From Pseudoneobacillus sp042683745 (lineage in GTDB: Bacteria; Bacillota; Bacilli; Bacillales; Cytobacillaceae), in the NCBI RefSeq assembly GCF_042683745.1, contig NZ_JBHUJX010000019.1:248001-312000 (forward strand): 64,000 nucleotides of DNA, written 5' to 3'. Position 1 is the stretch's first letter; each line of letters begins with the position of its first letter. Position numbers and translations under genes: made by a program. Positions 34,993 through 44,294 of the stretch are shown one piece after another. The notes below the pieces were generated by a model. That model had not been told where the DNA came from, did not search any database, and saw only the letters and a program-made list of their open reading frames with translations.

Positions 34993-36261
34993 TTAACGGC
35001 TAAGCTCCCTTTCTTCTTCTAGCCGCTTTTCCTTAATAGAAAGCACTCCAACCAAGCCAATGATTGAGAAGATAACTGGAGTGATAAAACCGTAATAGTA
35101 TCCATCACTCGTAACACCTGGCGCAGACTGAAAATGATCCAAAACAAGCCCAAAAATGCTTGGCAGCATGACGGCACTTAGAAATCCACCTGTATTAGCA
35201 AACCCAGAAACAATACCTGATTCTGTTATAGGAAAAGATTGGCGGACGACAGCAAAAGTTAAAGCACTTGCCCCATATCCAAAGCCAATGATAAAAAAGA
35301 GCAAAATTAGCATGAAAAGTGGTGGATTTCCATTAAATAAAAGAATGCAGAACCAACTTAGTAAAATAGTGATATGAACAACTACATACGGTTGTTTAAT
35401 GGTTTCTAACCGACTCGAAATCCAACTTGTCAACGGAGCACCTATTAGTGCCCCGATCAAACCAATCATAATAAGTTGGCTGGCATCAGATCGAGTCATT
35501 CCATACACATTCATCCCATAGGGCACTGCCCATGAACTAATAAATCCTACATACGCACCGACAACCCCAAAGTGACAAAAAAATAAAGCCCACGCCTGCC
35601 GGTTCGAAAATATTCTTCGCAATATTACCCATGTTTTTTCACGTTGCGTTTCATTTTTTACAGATACCAGTTCGTTCGGAAAGATTTGCTTTGGTTTTTT
35701 CAAAAGTACAAAATAAAGGAGAAGCCCGCATAGACATAATAGTAGTCCTGCTGATAAAAATGCAGCCCTCCATCCAAGTAAGATAATCCATTCGGAGAAA
35801 GGGACTGTCGCCAATAGGAAACCAAGACTCCCCGTCATTCCCGCCAGGCCAATTAATCGAACAAACTCCTTCACACTAAACCATTGACCCAAAATTAACA
35901 TCATATTAACCCAAATTGTCGCATCACCTGTTCCTGTTAGTATTCTTGCAAAAAACAGGACAAATTCATGTGTTCCAAGACTATAAACGACAGTACCAAC
36001 ACCCGTAAGTATCGCACCTGTAATTAGAAAAAAATTAGGTCCAAATCGATCAGCCAATATACCCATTGGAATTTGCAAACCTGTGTATACAAAAAATTGA
36101 ATACTTGTCAGTAACCCAATCGTTGATGCTGTTACATGAAAATCCCTCATCACCTGGTCTGTAATCAACCCTGGAGCGGTTCGTTGACTTGCCATTAATA
36201 AATAAGTAAACAATACAGAAGTAAATACAACCCATCTAAACTTGCTAGTTTGTTTGTCCAA
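34993..36261 (-). CDS. MFS transporter (paralogue 2)
   Basis: 422 residues with about 12 membrane segments. It shares SQRTAPGLITDQ, GPNFFLI, SNRQAWA, CHFGVVGAYVGFISSW and GFGYGASALTFAVVRQSFPI with the MFS protein at 24466, so the two are clear paralogues. The TTG at 36261 lies 6 bases after GGGGTAG. No neighbour suggests its substrate. Confidence 0.88.
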   Translation of the reverse strand: MDKQTSKFRWVVFTSVLFTYLLMASQRTAPGLITDQVMRDFHVTASTIGLLTSIQFFVYTGLQIPMGILADRFGPNFFLITGAILTGVGTVVYSLGTHEFVLFFARILTGTGDATIWVNMMLILGQWFSVKEFVRLIGLAGMTGSLGFLLATVPFSEWIILLGWRAAFLSAGLLLCLCGLLLYFVLLKKPKQIFPNELVSVKNETQREKTWVILRRIFSNRQAWALFFCHFGVVGAYVGFISSWAVPYGMNVYGMTRSDASQLIMIGLIGALIGAPLTSWISSRLETIKQPYVVVHITILLSWFCILLFNGNPPLFMLILLFFIIGFGYGASALTFAVVRQSFPITESGIVSGFANTGGFLSAVMLPSIFGLVLDHFQSAPGVTSDGYYYGFITPVIFSIIGLVGVLSIKEKRLEEERELSR

Positions 36262-36333
36262 TGATTTCTACCCCTGTTCGTTTTTACTCTTATATATATG
36301 GGTTTTCTGTTGGGGTAGAAGATAGTTTTTAAT

Positions 36334-36367
36334 GGGACAGGGGGACAGGTCCCACCACCCCTGTCCC
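36334..36367. repeat. GGGACAGGGG hairpin repeat
   Basis: GGGACAGGGG pairs with CCCCTGTCCC (10 bp). There is no T run, so it is probably an intergenic repeat rather than a terminator; related to 18960-19050. Confidence 0.5.
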
Positions 36368-36439
36368 TAACTCTACGGAGCGTTTGTTGCTACCAAACTT
36401 ATAAACCCCTATGATTAATTAGAGCAGGAGGAGAAATTA

Positions 36440-37024
36440 ATGGATAATCGTAAAGTTGGAGAATTAATTTATCATTTACGGAAGGAAAAAGGGCTAACAC
36501 AGAAACAATTAGCTGATCAGATGAACATTTCTGATCGAACGATTTCGAAATGGGAGCGTGGGTATGGCTGCCCAGATGTCACACTATTACCAAGTTTATC
36601 TACCTTACTAGGTGTAAATATAGAAAATATATTAGATGGAGAATTATCGTCGAATGAATTTGTAGGAGGAAATATGAAAAAATCGAATTATTTTGTCTGC
36701 CCATCATGTCATAATATTGTATTTGCAACTGGAGATATAACCATATCTTGCTGTGGGAGAAAGTTAGAATTATTAGAAGCGAAGAAAGCTACAGATGAGG
36801 AAAAGTTATCAATAACAGAAGTTGATAATGAATGGTTTCTTTCTAGCGACCATCCGATGTCAAAAGATCATTATATATCATTTATTGCTTTTGCTACTGG
36901 TGATCAAGTTCAGATCATTAAACAGTTTCCTGAATGGAATTTTCAAACACGTATCCCAAAACGTAAACATGGCAAACTGTTATGGTATGATACTCAATTT
37001 GGTCTATTTTATCAACTCATATAA
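36440..37024 (+). CDS. XRE family regulator with C-terminal zinc-ribbon-like domain
   Basis: 194 residues. The N-terminal HTH is GELIYHLRKEKGLTQKQLADQMNISDRTISKWERG. After a linker, VCPSCHNIVFATGDITISCCGRKLELL supplies four cysteines that look like a metal site (CPSC and CCG), followed by an unassigned ~100-residue domain. The ATG at 36440 follows AGGAGGAG. The target is unknown. Confidence 0.88.
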   Translation: MDNRKVGELIYHLRKEKGLTQKQLADQMNISDRTISKWERGYGCPDVTLLPSLSTLLGVNIENILDGELSSNEFVGGNMKKSNYFVCPSCHNIVFATGDITISCCGRKLELLEAKKATDEEKLSITEVDNEWFLSSDHPMSKDHYISFIAFATGDQVQIIKQFPEWNFQTRIPKRKHGKLLWYDTQFGLFYQLI

Positions 37025-37223
37025 AAATTTGTTAGATAAATGATCGTACACGAGTTATGAGTTAAATGTTTATACTTGATTAAATTTTCCCCTTATTTTT
37101 TAAATAATCTTGATTCAAAAAAAATATATATTCTCTCAGTACTATAACAAAGATAGGTACTCACCCATGTTACCTCCTATGAATATCTTAACCTTAAAAT
37201 GTTATGATGACGGGGGAATGGTT

Positions 37224-38003
37224 ATGGGATTCTTTGTTCCTGTGGAGCCAGGTGTAAATTTATTTGTAGAAGATATTAATCCTGCTGGCAGCAAGACGAT
37301 TGTATTTATACATGGCTGGCCACTTAGCCATAAGCAATTTGAATATCAGTTTACTTTTCTTTCAGAAAAGGGTTACCGCTGCATAGGCATAGATTGGAGA
37401 GGCTTTGGAAAATCGGATAAACCGATTAGCGGCTACACTTACAATAGATTGGCTGATGATATCCGAATGATTGTTACTGCACTTCAACTAGACAATTTCG
37501 CGCTCGTCGGCCACTCTACTGGAGGAGCAATCGCCATTCGATATATGTCCCGTTATAACGGGTACGGAGTTTCCAAGCTTGTCCTTATTGACGCTGCAGC
37601 TCCAACTGGATTTACAAAAGAAACAGCGAATAACCTATTAAAGGAAACCTTAAATGACCGTCCAAAGATGATGCAGGGAATAACGGATACCTTTTTCTTT
37701 CAATATATTACAGGTGCATTTTCAGACTGGTTTTTCCAAATGGGATTAGAGGCTGCAAACTGGTCGACTGCGGCTATTATTAAACTGTTAAGAGACGAAA
37801 AGCTAGATACAGATCTTCCCCAAATAGATAAGCCTACTCTAATTATACACGGAATTCATGACAAAGTGATTCCGTTTTCACAAGCACAGGAGCTCCATCA
37901 AAGAATAAGAAATTCCAAGCTCACCCCATTCCAATACAGCGGTCATGGTCCTTTTTGGGAAGAACGTGACAAGGTAAACCAACTCTTAACCGAATTTATA
38001 TAG
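37224..38003 (+). CDS. Alpha/beta hydrolase (haloperoxidase/esterase-like)
   Basis: 259 residues. VFIHGWPLSHKQFEYQ carries the oxyanion HGW, IDWRGFGKSDKP follows, and the nucleophile elbow is GHSTGG. The late His lies in YSGHGPFWEERD. This pattern resembles cofactor-free chloroperoxidase-like esterases. The ATG at 37224 lies 6 bases after GGGGGA; an open frame extends upstream to 37110 without a good site. Confidence 0.87.
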   Translation: MGFFVPVEPGVNLFVEDINPAGSKTIVFIHGWPLSHKQFEYQFTFLSEKGYRCIGIDWRGFGKSDKPISGYTYNRLADDIRMIVTALQLDNFALVGHSTGGAIAIRYMSRYNGYGVSKLVLIDAAAPTGFTKETANNLLKETLNDRPKMMQGITDTFFFQYITGAFSDWFFQMGLEAANWSTAAIIKLLRDEKLDTDLPQIDKPTLIIHGIHDKVIPFSQAQELHQRIRNSKLTPFQYSGHGPFWEERDKVNQLLTEFI

Positions 38004-38059
38004 TTCAAAAGATTATTACAAGAAGTGGTCCTTAATATAAAAGAGAGGATCCAAACGGA

Positions 38060-38140
38060 ACAACGGGGACGGTTCTTATAATCTCGCTCTTGATCTTACC
38101 AAGAGTTTGAGCCAAAGGAACTGTCCTCTTAGATTACAAA
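38060..38140. repeat. AACGGGGACGGTTC-type intergenic repeat
   Basis: GGGGAC-G-GTTC pairs with GGAAC-T-GTCCTC across about 50 bases. AACAACGGGGACGGT recurs at 52439 upstream of the ECF sigma gene. Confidence 0.45.
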
Positions 38141-38148
38141 TTCTATAC

Positions 38149-39063
38149 CTATTCCGTCACTTCTATCACAAATGGGAACGCTCTGACCCTACCATTTTGT
38201 TGAAATTCAGCCCAAATTTTGTAGATACCAGGCTTATCAAATTTCGTTTCGAAAAGAGGTTCAGTATCATTTGCTGGGTGTACATGTAAAAACTTCTTGC
38301 CGTATTCATCTAGTATGACCACGTGACCCATCGCTCCTAAATAGGGAGTTAAATTCTTTTGATCCAATTCGAATGAAAGCTTTACATTTGTGTTAGCCTT
38401 AAAGGTACTTACATTAAGCGTTACCTTCTCCCCGTCAACTGTTTTACTAAAAGTAGTGTCTGGAACCAATTCATGACCATGGCTCTCCGATGTAGGAGTA
38501 CCCACTACAAAAGAAACTGGTTCTACTTCATAAGTAAAGTTATTAGGTTTAATATCAATAAACGCTTTATAATAACCATCTGGAAGAGAATTTTTAATAG
38601 CGAACTCCCCCTTAGCTGTTCTTTCAGGGTGTACATGGTAATACTTCTGTAGTTGTTCATCTACCAAAATAAGATGAAAAACCTTTTCGTGATTGATTTT
38701 AAGATCATCAACCGGATTTCCTGACTTATCTTTTAGAAAAATCTTAATAATGTCCTTATCATTGAAAACAAATGCATTCACTTGACTACCTTCACTTTGA
38801 GAATGATTACTTTCATGTCCATGACTGCCTTCAGCTTCATTCTCCTCGTGACTATCTACCGATGATTCCTCATGACCACTAGATTCTGTTTTCTCGCTTC
38901 CGTTATCTGCTTCCTTCATATTCTGCATATCCCCCATATCTCCTATATCTGCTTGAGCCACTTGTTCCTCATCTGCGATCCATTTGTTATAAGCCTGAAA
39001 ACCAAAGATTACTACCGTAACATAGAGCATTCCTGCTACTGCCCATTTCCTCATCTTTGTCAC
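38149..39063 (-). CDS. Membrane-anchored His/Met-rich protein with two HVHP repeats
   Basis: 304 residues. An N-terminal signal anchor (about 8-23) is followed by a Met-, His- and acid-rich linker (about 40-95). Then come two similar domains: HLILVDEQLQKYYHVHPE...GYYKAFIDI and HVVILDEYGKKFLHVHPA...GIYKIWAEF. The paired HVHP motifs and the linker suggest extracytoplasmic metal (possibly copper) binding. It lies near the copA block on the same strand. No enzyme motif is seen. Confidence 0.75.
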   Translation of the reverse strand: MTKMRKWAVAGMLYVTVVIFGFQAYNKWIADEEQVAQADIGDMGDMQNMKEADNGSEKTESSGHEESSVDSHEENEAEGSHGHESNHSQSEGSQVNAFVFNDKDIIKIFLKDKSGNPVDDLKINHEKVFHLILVDEQLQKYYHVHPERTAKGEFAIKNSLPDGYYKAFIDIKPNNFTYEVEPVSFVVGTPTSESHGHELVPDTTFSKTVDGEKVTLNVSTFKANTNVKLSFELDQKNLTPYLGAMGHVVILDEYGKKFLHVHPANDTEPLFETKFDKPGIYKIWAEFQQNGRVRAFPFVIEVTE

Positions 39064-39212
39064 TCCTTTTTATTAACCATGCACTTATCATACAACTGAA
39101 CAGCTAATGGAAATCCGCAAAGGATTGAGTCACTCCCGCAAATATTTTGATGTCAACCGCCAACTCGTAAAAGAAGTTTCATGTAAGGAATAGTCTTAAC
39201 ATTATTTTCAAA

Positions 39213-39239
39213 CAAAAAAATAAGCCACTAATTGTGGCC
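39213..39239 (-). terminator. Terminator of the PAS kinase gene 1
   Basis: GCCAC-N5-GTGGC followed on the minus strand by TTATTTTTTT. Confidence 0.75.
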
Positions 39240-39280
39240 TATCTCCCAAATCGATAATATAAAAATTAGAAAAATGACCC

Positions 39281-40780
39281 TCATACTACTCTTTTCTTCA
39301 AGATAGAAGTAGGAAATTTCATCTTTACAATGAGGCCATTTCCAGGTTCTGAATGAAACTCAATGCTGCCGTTAAGGCTTTTAACTCTCTCTCTCATTCC
39401 TGAAAGTCCCATACTCTTGAAAGATGGAGTCAATCTTTCTACATCAAGTCCTTTTCCGTTATCAGAATATTGGAGTTCAAGACTATCCTCTTGTTTTGTC
39501 ATTTTAAAATGAAGATTAGTTGCTTGAGAGTGCTTACTTGCATTGTTTAGTAATTCCTGAGTGATACGGTAAATACTGATTGTTTCTTCTTCACTTAATG
39601 AAAGACCTTCTGTTGTATTTTCTGTCGTAAACATAATTTTAAATGTAGATATTTCTTGAGTATAGTCAAATAAATTTTCCAGAGCCGCTTCCAGTCCCAA
39701 TTCTTTAAGTAACGGTGGGCGGAGCTCGTTACAAGTCATTCTAATCTGGTTGATTGTATTTAATAACCCTTGAATAATCCCCTTAAGCTCTTCATTTATA
39801 GTATTCTCAAACTGATAGTCTTTAAGAATCGTTTCAAGATTTTTGTATAATTCTAATTGATTTCCTAATACGGTATCATGTAAATCGCTTGATAATTCCA
39901 ACCTTTGTTTTTCCGATATATTGAACAATAGTCTTAAAATCCATTGTGGTCTTTCGTTCCTTTTGAGTGCTTCTTCCAATTGGTTCAATAAATTTTCAAT
40001 GATATTTAAGCTTTCAAATACCATTGTCGTATAGTAAATCAATGTTTCAAACCATATCAAATCCATCAATTCTTTGATAGATGATGGATTTATGGCTAGT
40101 ATACAAGCTTGATCCTTTCGCTCCCCTATTAAGATGAGTATCTGGTTGTTTATATACTGAAGTTTACCGACAGCTAATGTGGACAAGGATGGCTTTAATC
40201 CTATGTTCAAATCCCCTTCAACAGTATGCTCTTCACGATGATAGATAACCATTTTAGGTTCTGCTTCCGGAACCATCGTTAGTAGCTCTTTTAAAAGCCT
40301 ATTTTTTAGGTCTGACACATTCATGACAGTCGATAAATCCCGCGAATATTTTTTTAAGCTATATTGAAGGCTTTGATAGCGATTCTTTCTATTTTCAATC
40401 TCCACTTCCAACCTTTTCCGCGATGTAATGTCTCGAATCGAAACCACCACAAGATTGTCAAGTTGATTAGGAATAAGAGTGACTCGTGACTCGAAATATT
40501 TTATTTCACCGTTCTTATGGAATACACGATATTCGTCCACTCTCGGTTGCTTGGTGATGACCACTTCTCGATGTGCCGCCATTAGTCTTTCCCGATCTTC
40601 AGGGTGAAGTTGATCAAAAGCATTTTTGCCAATGAATTCTTCAGGACTAAAACCAAGAATAGCTTCAAGAGATTGTGTTACATATTTAACTATCTGATCC
40701 TGATTTACAATTATAATGATATCAAGCGTATGCTTTGTTATTGTTTCAAACTCCCAGTTAAAATGACGAGTTGTTTCCAA
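39281..40780 (-). CDS. PAS-domain histidine kinase, ComP-like core (intact copy)
   Basis: 499 residues, no membrane segment. The PAS domain (about 12-125) ends in SIRDITSRKRLE. The HisKA_3-type phosphoacceptor is H301 in LSSDLHDTVLGNQ. The HATPase has N-box LLNNASKHS (411-418), G1 SDNGKGL and G2 GNGLIVKM, all intact. The kinase core resembles ComP/DegS types. It has no response regulator beside it; the nearest is the ComA-like one at 42107. The TTG at 40780 follows GGTGGTGGGAA. Confidence 0.88.
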   Translation of the reverse strand: METTRHFNWEFETITKHTLDIIIIVNQDQIVKYVTQSLEAILGFSPEEFIGKNAFDQLHPEDRERLMAAHREVVITKQPRVDEYRVFHKNGEIKYFESRVTLIPNQLDNLVVVSIRDITSRKRLEVEIENRKNRYQSLQYSLKKYSRDLSTVMNVSDLKNRLLKELLTMVPEAEPKMVIYHREEHTVEGDLNIGLKPSLSTLAVGKLQYINNQILILIGERKDQACILAINPSSIKELMDLIWFETLIYYTTMVFESLNIIENLLNQLEEALKRNERPQWILRLLFNISEKQRLELSSDLHDTVLGNQLELYKNLETILKDYQFENTINEELKGIIQGLLNTINQIRMTCNELRPPLLKELGLEAALENLFDYTQEISTFKIMFTTENTTEGLSLSEEETISIYRITQELLNNASKHSQATNLHFKMTKQEDSLELQYSDNGKGLDVERLTPSFKSMGLSGMRERVKSLNGSIEFHSEPGNGLIVKMKFPTSILKKRVV

Positions 40781-40943
40781 GTTCCCACCACCATTTGGAT
40801 GATATTACCTTATCAAATATTTTACACGATAACCGTGTTACTTGGGTACTTATTTCATTTGCTTTGCAACAAAATGGAAGGCATCTTCACAAAATGAATG
40901 CTGAAATTAAAAAATGAGGAGTCTGCGAGCAGAACATATAAAC

Positions 40944-40989
40944 AAAAAAAGCTGTAGACGTCCGAAATATTTCGGATTTGTCTACAGTT
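40944..40989 (-). terminator. Terminator of the DJ-1/PfpI gene
   Basis: CTGTAGAC-N2-CCGAAAT pairs with ATTTCGG-N3-GTCTACAG, with a run of seven A on the plus strand giving T7 on the minus strand. It probably ends the copA-kinase-fosB transcript. Confidence 0.88.
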
Positions 40990-41047
40990 CGAGAACCCTT
41001 AGTTAAACTATTTTATTGAACTATTAAATGATAAATGAAACAAAGAA

Positions 41048-41605
41048 CTAACACGTTCGATAATCCATTTGGGTTCGAATTAGTTCTTTAATTTTATGTC
41101 CAGCTAATTTTTCACAAAGATATAAACCTAAATCAATGGAAGAACTAACCCCTCTAGCAGTGATAACCGAACCTTCGTCAACAATTCTGTTGTCTACCAC
41201 CGTACAATATTTTTTTAATACTTCGTATGCATTTGGATGAGTCGTAGCACTTTTTCCATTTAAAAAACCCGCTGAACCAAATAATAATGAACCTGTACAT
41301 ACAGAAGCTTTTAACTTACAGTTATTTGCAGTCTTTAACCAATTAATGAAATTAGTATCATTCATTAATCTTGTCGTTCCCAATCCCCCTGGTACGATAA
41401 CCATATCGTATGTTTCAAGATTTCCGCCTATTTTATTCGGAGTGAAAGTAAGTCCAGTCCCATCTTTTACTTGATTAGATAAAGCACAAATATCCCATTC
41501 CAAGTTTGGCAAAAAACTCATTGTTTTTAATCGTGTTACTGGATCGAAAACCCCAATGAAATCTAATGCTGTAAAATCTTCATATAACAAAAAAGCTACT
41601 TTCAA
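41048..41605 (-). CDS. DJ-1/PfpI family protein
   Basis: 185 residues. MKVAFLLYEDFTALDFIGVFDP opens the protein, MVIVPGGLGT follows, and the nucleophile elbow is ASVCTGSLL with the reactive Cys. The ending ARGVSSSIDLGLYL is typical of the isonitrile hydratase-like/GATase1 subgroup. Roles range from glyoxalase III to amidase. It is last in the run after fosB (51 bp gap), consistent with a reactive-compound stress role. Confidence 0.88.
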   Translation of the reverse strand: MKVAFLLYEDFTALDFIGVFDPVTRLKTMSFLPNLEWDICALSNQVKDGTGLTFTPNKIGGNLETYDMVIVPGGLGTTRLMNDTNFINWLKTANNCKLKASVCTGSLLFGSAGFLNGKSATTHPNAYEVLKKYCTVVDNRIVDEGSVITARGVSSSIDLGLYLCEKLAGHKIKELIRTQMDYRTC

Positions 41606-41656
41606 TTTCTTTCTCTCCCTAACATGAAAACTCTTTACTTGATTAAAGAGAATCCT

Positions 41657-42079
41657 TTAATCATAAAACTCCATATAAGATTTTTCATGTCTATAATAAT
41701 CCATTCTGTCTTGTAAAGTACCTGTATGAAATTCAAATTTATGACCATCTGGATCAATAAAGTAAATGGACTGTTTATCTCTCTCATCTCGTAGGCGACC
41801 TGAAAGAATGCTCACATTCAATTTCAATAGCTTATCGTACATATGATTAATTTCTTCTTCATCTATTGAAAAAGCAATATGTGTATAGGATTGGCTAATT
41901 TCATTACGAGGAATATCTTTTTCTTCATTAAGTGCGAGCCACATACCATTTAAATCAAAGTAAGCGGTACTTCTACCCTTCACTAACAATTTTGCTCCAA
42001 ATACATTTTTATAAAATTCAATAGAGCGTTCTAAATTTGACACTGAAAATAATAAATGGTTGATCGCTTTTACTGACAT
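41657..42079 (-). CDS. fosB: Metallothiol transferase FosB
   Basis: 140 residues that follow B. subtilis FosB closely from memory: INHLLFSVSNLERSIEFY, AKLLVKGRSTAYFDLNG, SYTHIAF and DPDGHKFEFHTGTLQDRMDYY. Metal ligands are H8, H67 and E116. FosB opens the epoxide of fosfomycin with bacillithiol, giving resistance. It starts 27 bp after the response regulator stop, so it probably shares the kinase-regulator transcript. Confidence 0.93.
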   Translation of the reverse strand: MSVKAINHLLFSVSNLERSIEFYKNVFGAKLLVKGRSTAYFDLNGMWLALNEEKDIPRNEISQSYTHIAFSIDEEEINHMYDKLLKLNVSILSGRLRDERDKQSIYFIDPDGHKFEFHTGTLQDRMDYYRHEKSYMEFYD

Positions 42080-42106
42080 TATTTCACCTCAAAATTTAGT
42101 TATTTC

Positions 42107-42757
42107 TTATCTAAGTTCTTCCTCTGGAATTAAACCCAGCTTTTTGGCCATCGCAATGGTATCCACCCTAGTTCTCACCCCAAACTTTTGGTAAAGCGTC
42201 GTTAGGTTATATTCTAGAGATCTTTGGCTCATCGCTAAAGTTGTGGCAATCTCCTTTGTACTTTTTCCTTTTGAAAGTTCTTGAAGTATTTGTTCTTCAT
42301 TTGAAGTTAACATAACCTTTTCATTGGCAATGGAGCTATCGGGAATGATACTTGGTCTTCTTAACTCCTTTACTAAAGAAAGCGGAAGAACGACCTGTTG
42401 CCTTAATGCACATCTTATACCTGAAACTAATTCATCCCTTGAGGAAGTTTTTGACAGAAATCCTGAAACTCCCGCTTCAACCAACAAATTAAAATGTGGT
42501 TTGATATCAAAGCCAGTGTATATTAATACGACTAAATCCTGATTATAGGCTAACGCTTGTTTTGCAAGTTCAAGTCCATTCAGTTGTGGCATGTACAAAT
42601 CAAAAAGTAATACATCATAATGGTTCAGCTTGATTACATTCATCGCATTCAATGAACTTTTTTCCACCGTGATTAAAAAATCTGGCTCTTGTTCCAAAAG
42701 CATTTTGGTTCCTTCTATGATGGATAAATGATCATCCACAATTAAAATATTAACCAT
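42107..42757 (-). CDS. ComA-like response regulator
   Basis: 216 residues. The receiver domain has NILIVDDHLSIIEGTKMLLEQ, the phosphoacceptor in LLFDLYMP, LIYTGFD and the Lys in FLSKTSS. The LuxR-type HTH reads EEQILQELSKGKSTKEIATTLAMSQRSLEYNL. The segments IYTGF and SKTSSRDEL resemble ComA. The ATG at 42757 overlaps the kinase stop by 8 bases and follows GGAG. It is the only response regulator near the two PAS kinases. Confidence 0.9.
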   Translation of the reverse strand: MVNILIVDDHLSIIEGTKMLLEQEPDFLITVEKSSLNAMNVIKLNHYDVLLFDLYMPQLNGLELAKQALAYNQDLVVLIYTGFDIKPHFNLLVEAGVSGFLSKTSSRDELVSGIRCALRQQVVLPLSLVKELRRPSIIPDSSIANEKVMLTSNEEQILQELSKGKSTKEIATTLAMSQRSLEYNLTTLYQKFGVRTRVDTIAMAKKLGLIPEEELR

Positions 42758-44213
42758 TAAACGAATCTCCTTTTTCTTTAATAGGTAATTCAATGGTAGC
42801 GATTAATCCACTTCCCTTTTCTGACCGAAACTCAACTTTCCCTCCTAGACTTTTCGCTCTTTGACTTATACTTGTTAACCCCAAATGGTGCATGGATGGA
42901 TCAGTTGCATGCTCAACAAGCCCAATCCCATCATCACTGTACACCATTATTAATGAGTCATTCTCACTATAAAGATTGAATTTAATGAGATTCGCTCTTG
43001 AGTTCTCATCTGCGTGATGAAGCAATTCTTGAACCATTCGGTAGATGGCAATTGTTTGTTCTTCACTAAGATGTAACGTTGAAATCTGTTCCGCAGTAAA
43101 AATAACTTTATAGGTGGAGCTAACCTGAATATGCTCAAATAAATTTTGCAAAGATCTTTCAAGTCCCAATTCCCTTAATAGAGGCGGACGTAAATTATTA
43201 CAAGTCATCCGAATATCGTGGATGATATCCAATAAACCTTGTTCTATGTCTTTAAGCTTAGTTTTGGCTTCCGCTTTTATTTCATAACGACCCAGAAGAG
43301 ATTCCATCCTTCTGTATAAATCAATTTGATCCTGCAAAACGGTATCATGCAAGTCACTTGATAATGTCATACGCTGTTGTTCCTGCAGATTAAACATCAT
43401 TCGCAACACCCATTTTGGTGTTTCCCTGCTCTGCAACGCATCTTCTAGTTGATTCATTAAACCCTCAATCATATTTAAATTTTCAAAAACCATAATAGTA
43501 TAATAAGCTAACGTTTCCAACCAAATGAAATCCATTTTTTCATGAATGGCACTAGCCTCAATCGAAAGGACATACAGCTTCTTTTGTTTTTCACCTATTT
43601 TTATAATAACCTTGTCAGAGACTGTCTCGATTTTTCCAACTGATAAATCTTGTAGTTTAAGGATATTCTCATTCTCTGGATTCATTTTAAGTATTGAAGG
43701 TTTTGAGAATGGTAGTGTAACTTCAAGTTCCTTCATTAGTCTTTCTTCCAAGTCAGTATGCTTCATAACGGAAGAAAGATCATGAGAAAAGTTTCTCAGG
43801 CTTTTTTGCAAAAGTTCGTGACGATCCTTATGGCGTTCAAGTTCAAGTTCCATCAACTTTCTTTCTGTAATATCTCTAGTAGAAACAACTTGAAGGTAAT
43901 TCTCTGTATCTGGGAGTGGTGTCGTTTTACACTCGCAATACCGTACTTCACCATTCTTTTTAACAATTCGATATTCCGAGGAATTACTCTGCTTAGAATT
44001 AAGCAGGTTTTTATGCCTTTGCTCCAAATATTCTCTATCCTCAGGATGAACCATAAAAAAAGTATCCCTATTTTGTAATTCTTCTGGACCATAACCAGTG
44101 TACTCATATGAATTTGGGGTAATATATACAATGTGTCGATTTCGATCAACGATCATAATTATATCACTTGTATAATTTAGGACTGTTTGAAATAATTCTT
44201 GGTTATTTTTCAT
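42750..44213 (-). CDS. PAS-domain histidine kinase with degenerate N-box
   Basis: 487 residues, paralogue of the kinase at 39281. The PAS domain (about 5-120) ends STRDITERKLME. The phosphoacceptor H289 in LSSDLHDTVLQDQ is kept. The N-box reads LLHHADENS (397-405) where the paralogue has LLNNASKHS, so both Asn residues are His; G1 SDDGIGL and G2 GSGLIATI remain. ATP binding may be weak or lost. Its stop overlaps the response regulator start, and it lies 81 bp after copA. Confidence 0.88.
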   Translation of the reverse strand: MKNNQELFQTVLNYTSDIIMIVDRNRHIVYITPNSYEYTGYGPEELQNRDTFFMVHPEDREYLEQRHKNLLNSKQSNSSEYRIVKKNGEVRYCECKTTPLPDTENYLQVVSTRDITERKLMELELERHKDRHELLQKSLRNFSHDLSSVMKHTDLEERLMKELEVTLPFSKPSILKMNPENENILKLQDLSVGKIETVSDKVIIKIGEKQKKLYVLSIEASAIHEKMDFIWLETLAYYTIMVFENLNMIEGLMNQLEDALQSRETPKWVLRMMFNLQEQQRMTLSSDLHDTVLQDQIDLYRRMESLLGRYEIKAEAKTKLKDIEQGLLDIIHDIRMTCNNLRPPLLRELGLERSLQNLFEHIQVSSTYKVIFTAEQISTLHLSEEQTIAIYRMVQELLHHADENSRANLIKFNLYSENDSLIMVYSDDGIGLVEHATDPSMHHLGLTSISQRAKSLGGKVEFRSEKGSGLIATIELPIKEKGDSFNG

Positions 44214-44294
44214 AAAAACACCACCTATTTTGGCTTTTCACTCCTAGTTTACCTAAAATTCACATACTGTGAACCGAAAAAATCTTGCGTGATA

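Noticed and set aside
36334..36367. Hairpin as terminator for the MFS or XRE gene
   Set aside because: It lies upstream of both divergent genes and has no T run; kept as a repeat only.
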